64,000 nt of DNA, from the NCBI GenBank assembly GCA_012840485.1, contig DULG01000019.1, positions 186,001 to 250,000 on the forward strand, in the 5' to 3' direction. This document shows positions 52,849-61,846 of the stretch, one piece after another; position 1 is the first letter of the stretch, and the number at the start of each line of letters is the position of its first letter. A program made the translations under genes and the position numbers. This stretch comes from Clostridia bacterium (GTDB lineage Bacteria; Bacillota; Thermoanaerobacteria; Thermoanaerobacterales; Thermoanaerobacteraceae). A model generated the notes under the pieces. That model had not been told where the DNA came from and searched no databases. It saw only the letters and a program-made list of their open reading frames with translations.

Positions 52849-55482
52849 TCATTTTTTTAACTGTTCTTTTATAATTTCAATTGCTTTATTTAAAGCCTCT
52901 TCAATTTTTGCCAGATTTTTGCCCGTTCCTTGAGCCATGTCTGGTCTTCCGCCACCATTTCCTTCCGATATTTTGCACACCTCTTTAATAACCAATCCCA
53001 TGTTTATCCCTTTTTGAATGGCATCTTTAGTAGCCATACCCACAAAGATAGCTTTCTCCGAAACAGAAGAAGCTAATACCACTGCAGCAGTCTTTAACCT
53101 ATCCTTCAAAATATCACCTAAAGACTTTAAAGCCTCACTATCATAATCTTCAACCTTTGAAATAACTACTTTTATGCTATCTAATGAAATAGCAGAATTT
53201 ATTAAATTCTCAGCTAAAATAGATGCCATTTTTATTTTTAATTGTTCTATCTCCTTATCTTTTACCTTTAAACTCTGGTGTAAAATCTCAATTTTCGAAA
53301 CTATCTCTTTATCTTGAGCTTTTAACACGTCAGAAGCCTCTTTTAATATTTCTTCTTTATCTTCCAAATACTTTATTGCAGTGAGTCCCGTTAAAGCTTC
53401 AATCCTTCTTAATCCTGCGCCAACCGCGCTTTCAGATATTATCTTAAAAATTCCTATTTCGTTAGTATTTTTAACGTGAGTTCCACCACAAAGTTCCATG
53501 CTGTAATCATCAATTTTTACAACCCTTACTTTATCTCCATACTTTTCTGTAAAAAGTGCTACTGCTCCTTCCTTCACTGCCTCATCATAAGTTTTTTCTT
53601 CCACGTCAACAGGTAAACTTTGGTATATCTTTTCATTCACTATATTTTCTATTTCCTTTAATTCCTCTTTGGTTACAGCTTGATAATGGGAAAAATCAAA
53701 TCTCAATCTATCATCAGCCACCAAGGACCCTGCTTGATGCACATGATTGCCTAATACTTCTTTTAAAGCTTTATGAAGAAGATGAGTAGCAGTGTGGTTT
53801 CTAGCAGCATTTTTTCTGCTCACCACGTCAATTTTAGCTTTTACTTCATCTCTCACTGAAATTAAACCTCTCTCAATTGTTCCAATGTGTATAAACTTAT
53901 CTCCTACTTTTTTACAGTCTTTTACTCTTACTAAAACATTCTCATTTTCTAAAATACCTCTATCTCCTATCTGTCCTCCACTTTCAGCGTAAAAAGGGGT
54001 GACATCTAAGATTATGCTTATATCATCTCCTGCTTCTGCCTCATCGACTAGTTCTTCCTCTTTTACAATTGCCAAAACTTTTGATTTGCTCTCATATGAA
54101 TCATGCCCTATAAATTTCGTCTTAATATCCCCTAAAGTAGAATATATGTCCTGTTCCCATAGACTATTATCTTCTTTTCTACTGCTTCTAGCTCTTACCC
54201 TCTGTTTTTCTAATTCTTCCTTATATCCTTCTTCATCAACAGCAATACCTGCTTCTTGCAATATCTCTCTCGTCAAATCCAAAGGAAAACCATAAGTATC
54301 ATATAATCTAAAGGCCTTAGAGCCTTCTAATACAGTTTTGCCTTGAGCCTTTAATCCATTTGTATAATCTTGTAAAATTGTAAGTCCTTGGTCTATTGTT
54401 TCCTTAAATCTTTCTTCTTCTAATTTGATTATCCGCTTGATATAGTCATTTCTGTCAATTATTTCAGGATAAGCTTCTCCATAATTTGCAACAACTGAAT
54501 CTACCACTTTATACAGGAAAGTATCATTTATTCCTAAAAGTTTTCCATGTCTTGCTGCTCTTCTTAAAAGCCTTCTTAAAACATAGCCTCTTCCTTCATT
54601 GGAAGGTAAAATACCATCAGATATCATAAAAGTGATTCCTCTTATATGGTCAGTTATTACCCTTAAAGAAACATCTTTTTCTGCATCTTCTCCATACTTT
54701 ACTTCCGCAATTTTAGATACAAAATCTGTTATACCTCTTATTACATCTACATCAAATATACTGTCTACTTCTTGCATTATTGTAGCTATTCTCTCAAGCC
54801 CCATTCCTGTGTCAATATTTGGATTAGGAAGCCTATGATAATTCCCTTGTTCATCTTTATTAAACTGAGTAAAAACTAAATTCCAAAATTCAATAAACCT
54901 ATCGCAGTCACAGCCAACTCCGCAAGTAGGCTTGCCGCAGCCTTTTTCTTCACCTCTATCAAAATAAATCTCTGAAGAGGGGCCACAAGGTCCTGTGCCA
55001 ATCTCCCAGAAATTATCTTCTTTTCCCATCCTCACAATTCTTTCAGGAGGTAACCCAACTATTTTGTTCCAAATCTCAAATGCTTCATCGTCTTCCTCAT
55101 AAATTGATACCCATAACCTGTCAACTGGCAACTTCAAAACTTCTGTTACAAATTCCCAGGCCCAGGAAATAGCTTCTTTTTTGAAATAATCACCAAAAGA
55201 AAAGTTACCCAACATTTCAAAAAAAGTACCGTGACGTGCTGTTTTACCCACTCTTTCAATATCAGGTGTCCTTATACATCTTTGGCAAGTAGTTACTCGT
55301 TTGCTGGGGGGAGTTTCTTTTCCTGTAAAATAGGGTTTTAAAGGAGCCATTCCAGAATTAATTAATAATAAACTTTTATCATTTTTAGGAATTAGAGAAA
55401 AACTTGGTAGTCTCAGGTGCCCTTTGCTTTCAAAAAAGCTTAAAAATTTTTCTCTAATTTCGTTCATCCCGAGTTTTTCCAT
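52849..55482 (-). CDS. alaS: Alanyl-tRNA synthetase
   Basis: An 877-aa class II synthetase with catalytic domain ([30 protein letters not shown]), tRNA-recognition domain, editing domain with [11 protein letters not shown] and CGGTH zinc ligands, and C-terminal oligomerisation domain ending [15 protein letters not shown] 55482 has AGGAGG 6 nt upstream. The ORF-track extension to 55578 is upstream of the transcription start and is rejected. No T-box leader is present. Confidence 0.98.
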   Translation of the reverse strand: MEKLGMNEIREKFLSFFESKGHLRLPSFSLIPKNDKSLLLINSGMAPLKPYFTGKETPPSKRVTTCQRCIRTPDIERVGKTARHGTFFEMLGNFSFGDYFKKEAISWAWEFVTEVLKLPVDRLWVSIYEEDDEAFEIWNKIVGLPPERIVRMGKEDNFWEIGTGPCGPSSEIYFDRGEEKGCGKPTCGVGCDCDRFIEFWNLVFTQFNKDEQGNYHRLPNPNIDTGMGLERIATIMQEVDSIFDVDVIRGITDFVSKIAEVKYGEDAEKDVSLRVITDHIRGITFMISDGILPSNEGRGYVLRRLLRRAARHGKLLGINDTFLYKVVDSVVANYGEAYPEIIDRNDYIKRIIKLEEERFKETIDQGLTILQDYTNGLKAQGKTVLEGSKAFRLYDTYGFPLDLTREILQEAGIAVDEEGYKEELEKQRVRARSSRKEDNSLWEQDIYSTLGDIKTKFIGHDSYESKSKVLAIVKEEELVDEAEAGDDISIILDVTPFYAESGGQIGDRGILENENVLVRVKDCKKVGDKFIHIGTIERGLISVRDEVKAKIDVVSRKNAARNHTATHLLHKALKEVLGNHVHQAGSLVADDRLRFDFSHYQAVTKEELKEIENIVNEKIYQSLPVDVEEKTYDEAVKEGAVALFTEKYGDKVRVVKIDDYSMELCGGTHVKNTNEIGIFKIISESAVGAGLRRIEALTGLTAIKYLEDKEEILKEASDVLKAQDKEIVSKIEILHQSLKVKDKEIEQLKIKMASILAENLINSAISLDSIKVVISKVEDYDSEALKSLGDILKDRLKTAAVVLASSVSEKAIFVGMATKDAIQKGINMGLVIKEVCKISEGNGGGRPDMAQGTGKNLAKIEEALNKAIEIIKEQLKK

Positions 55483-55508
55483 AAAAATCCTCCTTCTAAT
55501 ACAATAAA

Positions 55509-55530
55509 ACCGTCCCAATTGGGGACAGGC
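55509..55530 (-). other. Leader hairpin upstream of alaS
   Basis: CC-T-GTCCC pairs with GGGAC-GG over a CAATT loop and is followed by TTTTATTG on the minus strand. It lies in the 5' leader of alaS, roughly 20 bp before the ribosome-binding site. It could be an attenuator-like hairpin. Confidence 0.5.
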
Positions 55531-55554
55531 ATTTACCCGCTCTTTTGTGAATAT

Positions 55555-55583
55555 ATTATACAAGATTGAAGGTATCAAGTCAA
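55555..55583 (-). promoter_or_regulatory. Promoter of alaS
   Basis: TTGACT (55578-55583) and TATAAT (55555-55560) with a 17-nt spacer on the minus strand. It fixes the transcript start near 55548 and rules out the longer alaS frame. Confidence 0.78.
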
Positions 55584-55591
55584 TAATTGGT

Positions 55592-56617
55592 TTATTCCTT
55601 AAAAAAAATTTCTGTTACAACAACCTTTATAGTTGCTACAATAGGTACAGACAGTAAAAGTCCCCAAAATCCAAAGAATTCTTCTCCCGCAACCAATGAA
55701 AAAATTACAGTTATAGGATGAAGTCCTACACTGTCACTAATTACTTTAGGAGTGACAAAAACATTTTCTACTTGTTGTACCAGTATACATACTAGTAATG
55801 CCCAAAAGCCCTTATACAAAGAATCAATGAGCCCAATTAAAACGGCAGGAATAATAGATAAAATAGGTCCTATGTAAGGAATTATATTTAATATTCCTGC
55901 TAATGCTCCTATTAAAAAAGCGTATTTAACTTTAATCAAAGAAAGGCCTACACTTGTAAAAATAGCTACAAAAATAGAGAGATATATTTGCGCTCTTATG
56001 TACTTACTCAAAATTTTGTCTATTTTACTTAAAATGTTAAAAAATTTATCGCTATATCCGGAATAAAAAAACTTTTTAATCTGCCCTTCAAATGCTTCTT
56101 TGTCTTTTAAAAAATAAAATGTTATAATTGGCACAATTATAATATCTACAATGTCTTTTAGCACTGCAAAAGTTGACTTAAAAACAGAATCAACTTGTGA
56201 AGCAAAAATACTATTTAAAGCCTTTATATTTTTATCCAATACTTTTTCAAATTGAGGCGGCAAATAGGAAAAATAATTAAATTTCAATTGATCTAAAAGT
56301 TTTTGGATTTGTTCAGTATAAAAAGGTATCATTTTTATAAAACTTACTAGTTCATTCGCCAAAATAGGTAAAATGTAAAATGAAAAAAATAGTATCACTA
56401 AAGCTACAATTAAAAAGACTAAAAGAATAGACAAAGTTAGAGAAAATCCTTTTAAATTAAAAAATCTGACAAATGGATTTAGCAAATAAGCAATTAATGC
56501 TGAAACAAAAAAAGGGGAAAGTACATTTTTAATACTTACCCAATTTCTTACAAAAAAATATAGTAATCCTATGGCACCTATTATTAAAAAAAGCAGATAT
56601 ACTTTTTTAATTTGCAT
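55592..56617 (-). CDS. AI-2E family transporter
   Basis: A 341-aa polytopic membrane protein with helices near 6-24, 29-48, 58-85, 150-172 and a C-terminal bundle (205-330). It has the family sequence [27 protein letters not shown]. The family (Bacillus YrrI nearby alaS) includes Na+/H+ antiporters and putative autoinducer exporters; the substrate here is unknown. AAGGTGAT precedes the start. Confidence 0.9.
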   Translation of the reverse strand: MQIKKVYLLFLIIGAIGLLYFFVRNWVSIKNVLSPFFVSALIAYLLNPFVRFFNLKGFSLTLSILLVFLIVALVILFFSFYILPILANELVSFIKMIPFYTEQIQKLLDQLKFNYFSYLPPQFEKVLDKNIKALNSIFASQVDSVFKSTFAVLKDIVDIIIVPIITFYFLKDKEAFEGQIKKFFYSGYSDKFFNILSKIDKILSKYIRAQIYLSIFVAIFTSVGLSLIKVKYAFLIGALAGILNIIPYIGPILSIIPAVLIGLIDSLYKGFWALLVCILVQQVENVFVTPKVISDSVGLHPITVIFSLVAGEEFFGFWGLLLSVPIVATIKVVVTEIFFKE

Positions 56618-56634
56618 TTTATCACCTTAAAAAT

Positions 56635-56796
56635 CTATCTAATTTTTATTCTCCTTATTGTACGCCATATCTGTGTCATATTTTTTTCTATCATATCCTT
56701 GTAACGTCTGTATTTTTTCATATCTATTTTAGGAATTATATATGCAGCAGCTACTACTCCTGCCAAAAATCCCTTTATATATTTGTCTCTATTCAT
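56635..56796 (-). CDS. Small membrane-associated protein, 53 aa
   Basis: A 53-codon frame below the ORF-track cutoff, ATG at 56796 with GGAGGG 6 nt upstream and TAG at 56635. It reads MNRDKYIKGFLAGVVAAAYI at the start, a short hydrophobic segment (about 9-22), then a strongly basic region rich in Lys and Arg ending RTIRRIKIR. It precedes the AI-2E gene by 17 nt. I do not recognise a family; it resembles small YtxH-like membrane proteins only in general character. Confidence 0.75.
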   Translation of the reverse strand: MNRDKYIKGFLAGVVAAAYIIPKIDMKKYRRYKDMIEKNMTQIWRTIRRIKIR

Positions 56797-56847
56797 AAAA
56801 GCCCTCCTTTACATCTAAAATTTCTGCTTATTATAGATTTCCCTTTT

Positions 56848-56880
56848 TAAAATAAAAAATGCACACTTTTTGTGTGCACT
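56848..56880 (-). terminator. Intrinsic terminator of mnmA
   Basis: TGCACAC pairs with GTGTGCA over a 5-nt loop and is followed by TTTTTTATTTTA on the minus strand. The stem begins 1-2 nt after the mnmA stop codon. Confidence 0.88.
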
Positions 56881-57974
56881 TATCTAATCTTTTTCTCAAT
56901 TATTCCACCACCTACTACTATATCTCCATTGTAAAAAACCACCGATTGACCGGGAGTTATCGCTCTTTGAGGCTTTAAGAATTTTACTAATACTTTGTCT
57001 TTTTCGTAAGGTTTTATTATAGCTTCTTCTTCTTTGGCAGTATAGCGAATTTTTGCAGTTACCTTCATTTCCTTTTCAAGTCTTTTAATGAAAATAAAAT
57101 TGTTATTTGAGGATATAAGCTCTTCTCCCCAGACATCTTCTTGATGCCCAACAATTACTACATTGTTTTTCACATCTATATCTACAATATATAAAGGCCT
57201 ATCAGAGGATAAACCAAGCCCTTTTCTCTGACCAATTGTATAATGTATTATTCCCTTATGATACCCTAAAAATTTGCCGTGAACATCTCTAAACTCTCCC
57301 GGCTTTATTTTACCTTTTATCTGTCTTTTTATAAATCCGCTGTAATCATTATCGGGAATAAAGCAAATCTCCTGACTTTCTGGCTTTTTAGCAACAGGAA
57401 GCTTTAATTCCTCTGCTAACGCTCTTATTTCTTCTTTTTTGTAAACTCCTAAAGGAAAAAGAGAATGTCGTAACTGGTCTTGAGTTAATCTGTATAAAAC
57501 ATAACTTTGGTCTTTAGAAGAATCTATGCCTTTTTTTAATAAAAATCTTTTTGTTTTTTCGTCATATTCTTTCCTGACATAATGGCCGGTAGCGATATAG
57601 TAAGCTCCCAGCTCAAAGGCTTTCTCTAAAAGTTCCCCAAATTTTATCTGCCTATTACACAACACACAAGGATTGGGAGTTCTTCCTTTTAAATATTCAT
57701 TGATAAAATAACTCACTATTTTATCGTAAAAATCTTGACTTAAATCAATTGTATAGTGAGGTATTCCCAGCATTTCTGCAACCTTCTTAGCATCTTGTGT
57801 AGCCCTTAAAGAACAGCAACTTTTGTCATTGTCAAAAGATTTAGCTTCATGATCTACCCATACTTTCATTGTAATACCTATCACATCAAAACCTTGTTTT
57901 TTAAGAAGATATGCTGCTACAGAACTATCTACGCCTCCACTCATCCCAACTGCTACTTTATTGTTGGTCTCCAT
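56880..57974 (-). CDS. mnmA: tRNA-specific 2-thiouridylase MnmA
   Basis: A 364-aa PP-loop enzyme that makes 2-thiouridine at tRNA position 34. The PP-loop GMSGGVDSSVAAYLL is at 10-24, with catalytic cysteines in NPCVLCNRQIKFG and SQEICFIPD. ATG 57974 is chosen; GGAGG lies 14 nt upstream, a long spacing. The sulfur donor cysteine desulfurase gene that usually sits between the Rrf2 regulator and mnmA is missing here. Confidence 0.95.
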   Translation of the reverse strand: METNNKVAVGMSGGVDSSVAAYLLKKQGFDVIGITMKVWVDHEAKSFDNDKSCCSLRATQDAKKVAEMLGIPHYTIDLSQDFYDKIVSYFINEYLKGRTPNPCVLCNRQIKFGELLEKAFELGAYYIATGHYVRKEYDEKTKRFLLKKGIDSSKDQSYVLYRLTQDQLRHSLFPLGVYKKEEIRALAEELKLPVAKKPESQEICFIPDNDYSGFIKRQIKGKIKPGEFRDVHGKFLGYHKGIIHYTIGQRKGLGLSSDRPLYIVDIDVKNNVVIVGHQEDVWGEELISSNNNFIFIKRLEKEMKVTAKIRYTAKEEEAIIKPYEKDKVLVKFLKPQRAITPGQSVVFYNGDIVVGGGIIEKKIR

Positions 57975-58020
57975 GCGATATACAAAATCCTCCTTTAAAA
58001 ATACTAAAATTATTATTTCC

Positions 58021-58470
58021 TTAAATGTAATACATAAAAGCACTTTTTTGATTTAATCGTCTGTAATCATCCACCATATCCTGTAAAGTAATAGAATCTA
58101 TCACCTTGTTTATGCTATCCCTTATTCTTTCCATTACCAGCTTCGTGGGACATCCCCCTGCTCTGCTGCATTCAAAAGGTGTATCTTCTACTACGCAATC
58201 TGCGGGAGCTAGTGAGCCTTCCAATGTCCTTATAACATCTCCTACAGTTATTTTATCAGGAGGTGCCGCCAACATGTATCCTCCCTGTGCTCCTCTTACG
58301 CTTTTTACAAGGTCTGCTTTTCTTAAGATTGCTATAAGTTGTTCTAAATAATGCTCAGAAAGTCCTTCATTTTCAGCAATTGTCTTTAAAGAAATGGGGC
58401 CTTCCCCGTAGTAAAGGGCTAATTCAAACATAGCTTGTATCCCATATCGACCTTTTGTAGATAGTTTCAC
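58021..58470 (-). CDS. Rrf2 family regulator, IscR/CymR-like
   Basis: A 149-aa winged-helix regulator (KLSTKGRYGIQAMFELAL, SLKTIAENEGLSEHYLEQL, GAQGGYMLA). It resembles Bacillus CymR overall, but has three cysteines, C92, C101 and C107, close to the Fe-S ligand spacing of IscR. It therefore probably senses Fe-S status. Its promoter spacer is a palindrome, a likely autoregulatory operator. It precedes mnmA. Confidence 0.88.
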   Translation of the reverse strand: MKLSTKGRYGIQAMFELALYYGEGPISLKTIAENEGLSEHYLEQLIAILRKADLVKSVRGAQGGYMLAAPPDKITVGDVIRTLEGSLAPADCVVEDTPFECSRAGGCPTKLVMERIRDSINKVIDSITLQDMVDDYRRLNQKSAFMYYI

Positions 58471-58518
58471 GATTATCCACCCCTGAATTCCTACTATTTT
58501 ACCCGGATTTCAACAAAA

Positions 58519-58547
58519 AGAATACCACTTAAAAAAGTGGTTGTCAA
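58519..58547 (-). promoter_or_regulatory. Promoter and palindromic operator of the Rrf2 regulator
   Basis: TTGACA (58542-58547) and TATTCT (58519-58524) have a 17-nt spacer. The spacer and the first -10 base form ACCACTT-TTTT-AAGTGGT (58524-58541), an exact inverted repeat. On the minus strand ATTCTTTTTG follows, so the same hairpin may also terminate the VOC gene transcript. Confidence 0.7.
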
Positions 58548-58558
58548 CACTTAATTTT

Positions 58559-58975
58559 CTATAATTCTTTTGCTTTATCTTGCAAAGAACCCGGCATCAT
58601 TTGCATTAGTTCTATTCTATTTCCATCAGGGTCTTCTATCCAATATTGATAATTTCCATCTGCCCCCATCATAGGCTGCCCCTTTATTTCCAAGCCTCTC
58701 TTTCTTAGTTCTTCTAATGTAGCAAAAATATCATCTACATGTAGGCACAAATGTTTAAACCCTATCCTTTCATCTTCATCTTTTCCCTTGTCTATCCCCC
58801 CTGGGAAAAGTTCAATGAATTGTCCTTCCACCACTTTTAAGTACACAAGCATTAATTTTCCATTTTCATGGTTAAGCCTAAAAGCTTCTTTTAGTCCCAA
58901 TTTGCCACAGTAAAATTCTAAACTTTCATCAAGGTCTTTAACTTTGTAGGCTACATGTCCTAAACCTATTATCAC
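58559..58975 (-). CDS. VOC/glyoxalase family protein
   Basis: A 138-aa paired beta-alpha-beta-beta-beta protein. Four candidate metal ligands appear at GLGHVAYKV (His), FIELF (Glu), HLCLHV (His) and NRIELMQ (Glu), the glyoxalase I pattern. Methylglyoxal detoxification is possible but the family also contains epimerases and dioxygenases. GTG 58975 with GGAGG 7 nt upstream is preferred to the ORF-track start at 58990. A TATAAT at about 59016-59021 lies upstream without a good -35. Confidence 0.82.
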   Translation of the reverse strand: MIIGLGHVAYKVKDLDESLEFYCGKLGLKEAFRLNHENGKLMLVYLKVVEGQFIELFPGGIDKGKDEDERIGFKHLCLHVDDIFATLEELRKRGLEIKGQPMMGADGNYQYWIEDPDGNRIELMQMMPGSLQDKAKEL

Positions 58976-59047
58976 ACTAAAACCTCCCAAAAATATTATT
59001 CCTTTTTATTTTTATTATAACAGTAAATTAATGTTTTTCATAATGCA

Positions 59048-59433
59048 AAAAAAGGCGTATTTTTTACGCTTCTTCAGACTGTAGACAAACTTTCGTAAAG
59101 GAGATATTTTGCATAAGGAGCGACTTGTTACAAAGCGGCCCGGCACTCAAGTAAGAGAGTTTGATATAAGCAAAAATAGAAAAAACAAGCATACTTACTT
59201 GAGTGCCGGGAAACTTAGCAAGACCGAGGGTGGAGGCAGGGCCGAAGCCATGGATGGCGAAGGCGGGCACCTTAAGGCATGGATGCCACCTGACGTAGGT
59301 ACCCTGCCGAAGCCCGAAGGGGAAGCTTATGTTTTGTCGCTTTGGAACATCGGAGCGGCGATGCAAAATATCTCCTTTGAATATTTTTTAACTTTGTCAG
59401 CAAACTGAAGAGGCGCATTTTTTACGCCTCTTC
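59048..59433. repeat. Long palindromic element with exact 18-bp inner inverted repeats
   Basis: A roughly 390-bp gene-free, partly GC-rich block. AAAGGAGATATTTTGCAT (59097-59114) is repeated exactly inverted at 59361-59378. The similarity continues outward: CTTCAGACTGTAGACAAACTT on the left aligns with an inverted CTTCAGTTTGCTGACAAAGTT on the right, as does a GGCGTA-rich hairpin at each end. Inside, CCCGGCACTCAAGTAAG and CTTACTTGAGTGCCGGG form another 17-bp pair, followed by a GC-rich stretch with small stems. It looks like a MITE-type element or a structured RNA gene. Neither short ORF in it is credible. Confidence 0.7.
59407..59433 (-). terminator. Hairpin overlapping the end of orr
   Basis: GAAGAGGCG pairs with CGCCTCTTC over a 9-nt A/T loop. 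The last codons and the TAA of the racemase gene are in the stem and loop. On the minus strand no long T-run follows (TTCAGTTTG). It is also the outer end of the palindromic element. Confidence 0.55.
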
Positions 59434-60486
59434 AATGACTTTTTCTACATATTCAGATGTAGAGCAGGATAAAATCCCTCCATATCTCAGCTTGAACTTT
59501 ATTATATCTCCTACCTTATACGGATATTGGGAATTTGTAACATTGACAATTAAATGGTCACTGCTTGAACCTATTAATTCAATAGAGCTGTCTATAGGAA
59601 TTAGGTCATTCATATTGACATCCTGTTTTCCTATAGCCAAAATTGCCCTTTTCATTATCCCTCTATCCACATATACTTGCCTTTCTCCAAAGGCATCCAT
59701 TCCCAATATACCTCGTGGATAAGAAGGTTTTTCTTTTAATTCGACTATCTGTGCTTCTAAAGTAAATACATCGTCGTAAGTATGGGGAATTCTGTCTCCA
59801 AAAGCCGTTTCCCTACCTAAGACAATAGCTTCTCCTATTCTAAGTTGCGTTATTCCTCTTGGTATAAGACCATTTTGAACTAAGTACAGACTGCTTGAGT
59901 TTCCTCCGGAGACTATATCCAAATTCAAGTTGAATTTTTTGTTGATAGAATTCTTTATTTTCACAAGCTCTTCTAGTATATCTGGCGTAGGGATAACTGA
60001 ACCATAACAAGTTAAATTAGTACCTATTCCTCGAAATTTTATACCTTCTAGTTTTACTATTTGTTCCACTATTGGAATAACATCCTCTTTCAATACGCCC
60101 TCTCTCAAATCCCCCAAATCTACCATTAGGATTATTTCATGAATTTTCCTTTGTTTTTTTGCTTCTTCCGATAGGCTTTTTATTGTATCTATTTCTGAGT
60201 TTAGGCTTATATCTGCATATTTTATAACTTCTTCCACTTCACTTTTCATGGGAATTCGAAGAAGCATTTTAGGTACCGGTATGTGTTGTAATTTTTTTAA
60301 ATTTTTTATACGCGAATCCCCTAACATATCCACGCCGCCTTTTACCATCTCTTCTACCACTTCTGTAATAGCACAAAAAACTTTTGTGACACCTACTACT
60401 TTTATATTTCTTTTTTTGCACAAATTAACTATAGTTTGCGTATTTTCTCGAAGTTTTTCTAAGTTTATTCTTAACAAGGGATACAC
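59422..60486 (-). CDS. orr: Ornithine racemase
   Basis: A 354-aa PLP-dependent alanine-racemase-fold enzyme. The PLP lysine is in VVGVTKVF and the barrel continues with VDLGDLREGV, GIGTNLTCYG and VSGGNSSSLYL. It interconverts L- and D-ornithine, supplying D-ornithine to the aminomutase encoded next to it. Alanine racemase is less likely given the neighbours and the divergent C-terminus. The last three codons belong to the flanking inverted repeat. Confidence 0.88.
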   Translation of the reverse strand: MYPLLRINLEKLRENTQTIVNLCKKRNIKVVGVTKVFCAITEVVEEMVKGGVDMLGDSRIKNLKKLQHIPVPKMLLRIPMKSEVEEVIKYADISLNSEIDTIKSLSEEAKKQRKIHEIILMVDLGDLREGVLKEDVIPIVEQIVKLEGIKFRGIGTNLTCYGSVIPTPDILEELVKIKNSINKKFNLNLDIVSGGNSSSLYLVQNGLIPRGITQLRIGEAIVLGRETAFGDRIPHTYDDVFTLEAQIVELKEKPSYPRGILGMDAFGERQVYVDRGIMKRAILAIGKQDVNMNDLIPIDSSIELIGSSSDHLIVNVTNSQYPYKVGDIIKFKLRYGGILSCSTSEYVEKVIEEA

Positions 60487-60502
60487 TTAATCTCCCCCAT
60501 TT

Positions 60503-61846
60503 CTACATTCTAAAGCTGTCTTTAATCAATTTCAGAGCCTCATCAGGGTACTTTTTAGACAAAACACCACAGGCTGCCATAATATAATCTCTGTCAATTA
60601 AAACTTTTGCCGAAGAAGGGGGATAAAGTTCTTTTCCACTTCCCTCATCATTTATATTTTCTAATAACTTTTCCCCTCCCTCAAGTCTTGAAAAAATTCC
60701 ACCAGTACCTATTATCCACTTGATAGCTGTTAAATCTCTTCCTTCAGCATAAAAGGTCTTTCCTGTAGGCCCAAAATAGCTTCCCAATTTACCGGCATGG
60801 CGCTTTACCGCTATTTCTAATGCCTTATTTGCAAGATATAGTACGAATTTCTTTTCTTTATCTGTTTGGGGTATTGGCTTTATATTGTTGATCAGCTCAT
60901 CTGCATTATTAAATTTTTTATAAATATCTTCTCCACACAAATCAAACAAATTCCTTGAATTTACAAATACCCCCAAATCACCCTCTACTGTCCTTTTAGC
61001 TAAGGGTTCTGGATTTACAGTTATCTTCTGTATTTCTTCGCTTCCTTCCGTGACAGAATGCACATCCGTAGTAGCCCCACCTATATCTACTGTCATTAAA
61101 TCACCGATATTGTTGTAAAGAAGGATACAGCATTCCATAACAGCACCAGGCGTCGGTATTATATTACCTGTTACCAATTCTTTTACTTTACTCATTCCCG
61201 GAGCTGTAACAATATGTTTTTCAAAAACTTGTTGAATCATTTTCCTTGTAGGCTCAACATTTAGCCTATCAATTGAAGGATAAACATTGTCTACAATGTA
61301 TACTTCCTGACCGGCTTCTTGAAAAATGTGGGAAATTTCTTCTCTATTTTCTATGTTGCCTCCATAAATTACTGGCACATTCAACTTTAATTCCGCCAAT
61401 TTTTCTCCATTATAAAGAGCAGTTTCTCTATCTCCGTAATCCACTCCACCTGCTAAAAGTATTATGTTTGGTTTTATTTGTTTTATTTTTTCTAAATCCG
61501 TTCTTCTCAGTTTTCCTGCTGTAATAAGTTTTATATTGGCTCCTGCTCCAAGAGCAGCTTCTTTAGCTGCTCTTACAGTCATGTCGTACACTAAGCCGTG
61601 AACAGTCATTTTAAGCCCGCCTGCAGCACTGCTACAAGCAAGCATCTCACCATATACAAAGTCTCCAATCTTACTTTTTAAATCTTCAATGGCGTTTTTA
61701 AGCCCAATGTTCACATCCCCATCTAAGACTGTGGTAGGAGCTATCCCCTGACCTATAAAAACAGGATCACTACCCAGAACAAAAGCATTTACAGTTGTCG
61801 TAGTACTTCCAATCTCAGCTACAAGTATGTCAATTGTTTTCTTCAT
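60503..61846 (-). CDS. MutL/GlmL-type mutase-reactivating ATPase
   Basis: A 447-aa ASKHA ATPase-like protein: VAEIGSTTTTVNAFVLG is the phosphate-1 loop, LMTVDIGGATTDVHSV the phosphate-2 loop and WIIGTGGIFSRLEGG the adenosine motif. Proteins of this family accompany B12-dependent carbon-skeleton and amino mutases and are thought to exchange damaged cobalamin. It overlaps oraE by 17 nt, so it is almost certainly the chaperone for ornithine aminomutase. Confidence 0.85.
   Translation of the reverse strand: MKKTIDILVAEIGSTTTTVNAFVLGSDPVFIGQGIAPTTVLDGDVNIGLKNAIEDLKSKIGDFVYGEMLACSSAAGGLKMTVHGLVYDMTVRAAKEAALGAGANIKLITAGKLRRTDLEKIKQIKPNIILLAGGVDYGDRETALYNGEKLAELKLNVPVIYGGNIENREEISHIFQEAGQEVYIVDNVYPSIDRLNVEPTRKMIQQVFEKHIVTAPGMSKVKELVTGNIIPTPGAVMECCILLYNNIGDLMTVDIGGATTDVHSVTEGSEEIQKITVNPEPLAKRTVEGDLGVFVNSRNLFDLCGEDIYKKFNNADELINNIKPIPQTDKEKKFVLYLANKALEIAVKRHAGKLGSYFGPTGKTFYAEGRDLTAIKWIIGTGGIFSRLEGGEKLLENINDEGSGKELYPPSSAKVLIDRDYIMAACGVLSKKYPDEALKLIKDSFRM

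Noticed and set aside
55483-55560. T-box riboswitch upstream of alaS
   Set aside because: The leader is too short and no T-box core (UGGN-type specifier region, antiterminator) is visible.
55483-55578. N-terminal extension of alaS
   Set aside because: It is upstream of the predicted transcription start, and AGGAGG before ATG 55482 fits the normal AlaS N-terminus.
59064-59408. ORFs of 99 and 100 aa on both strands in the palindromic element
   Set aside because: Both span the inverted repeats and lack ribosome sites; they arise because the element is near-symmetrical.
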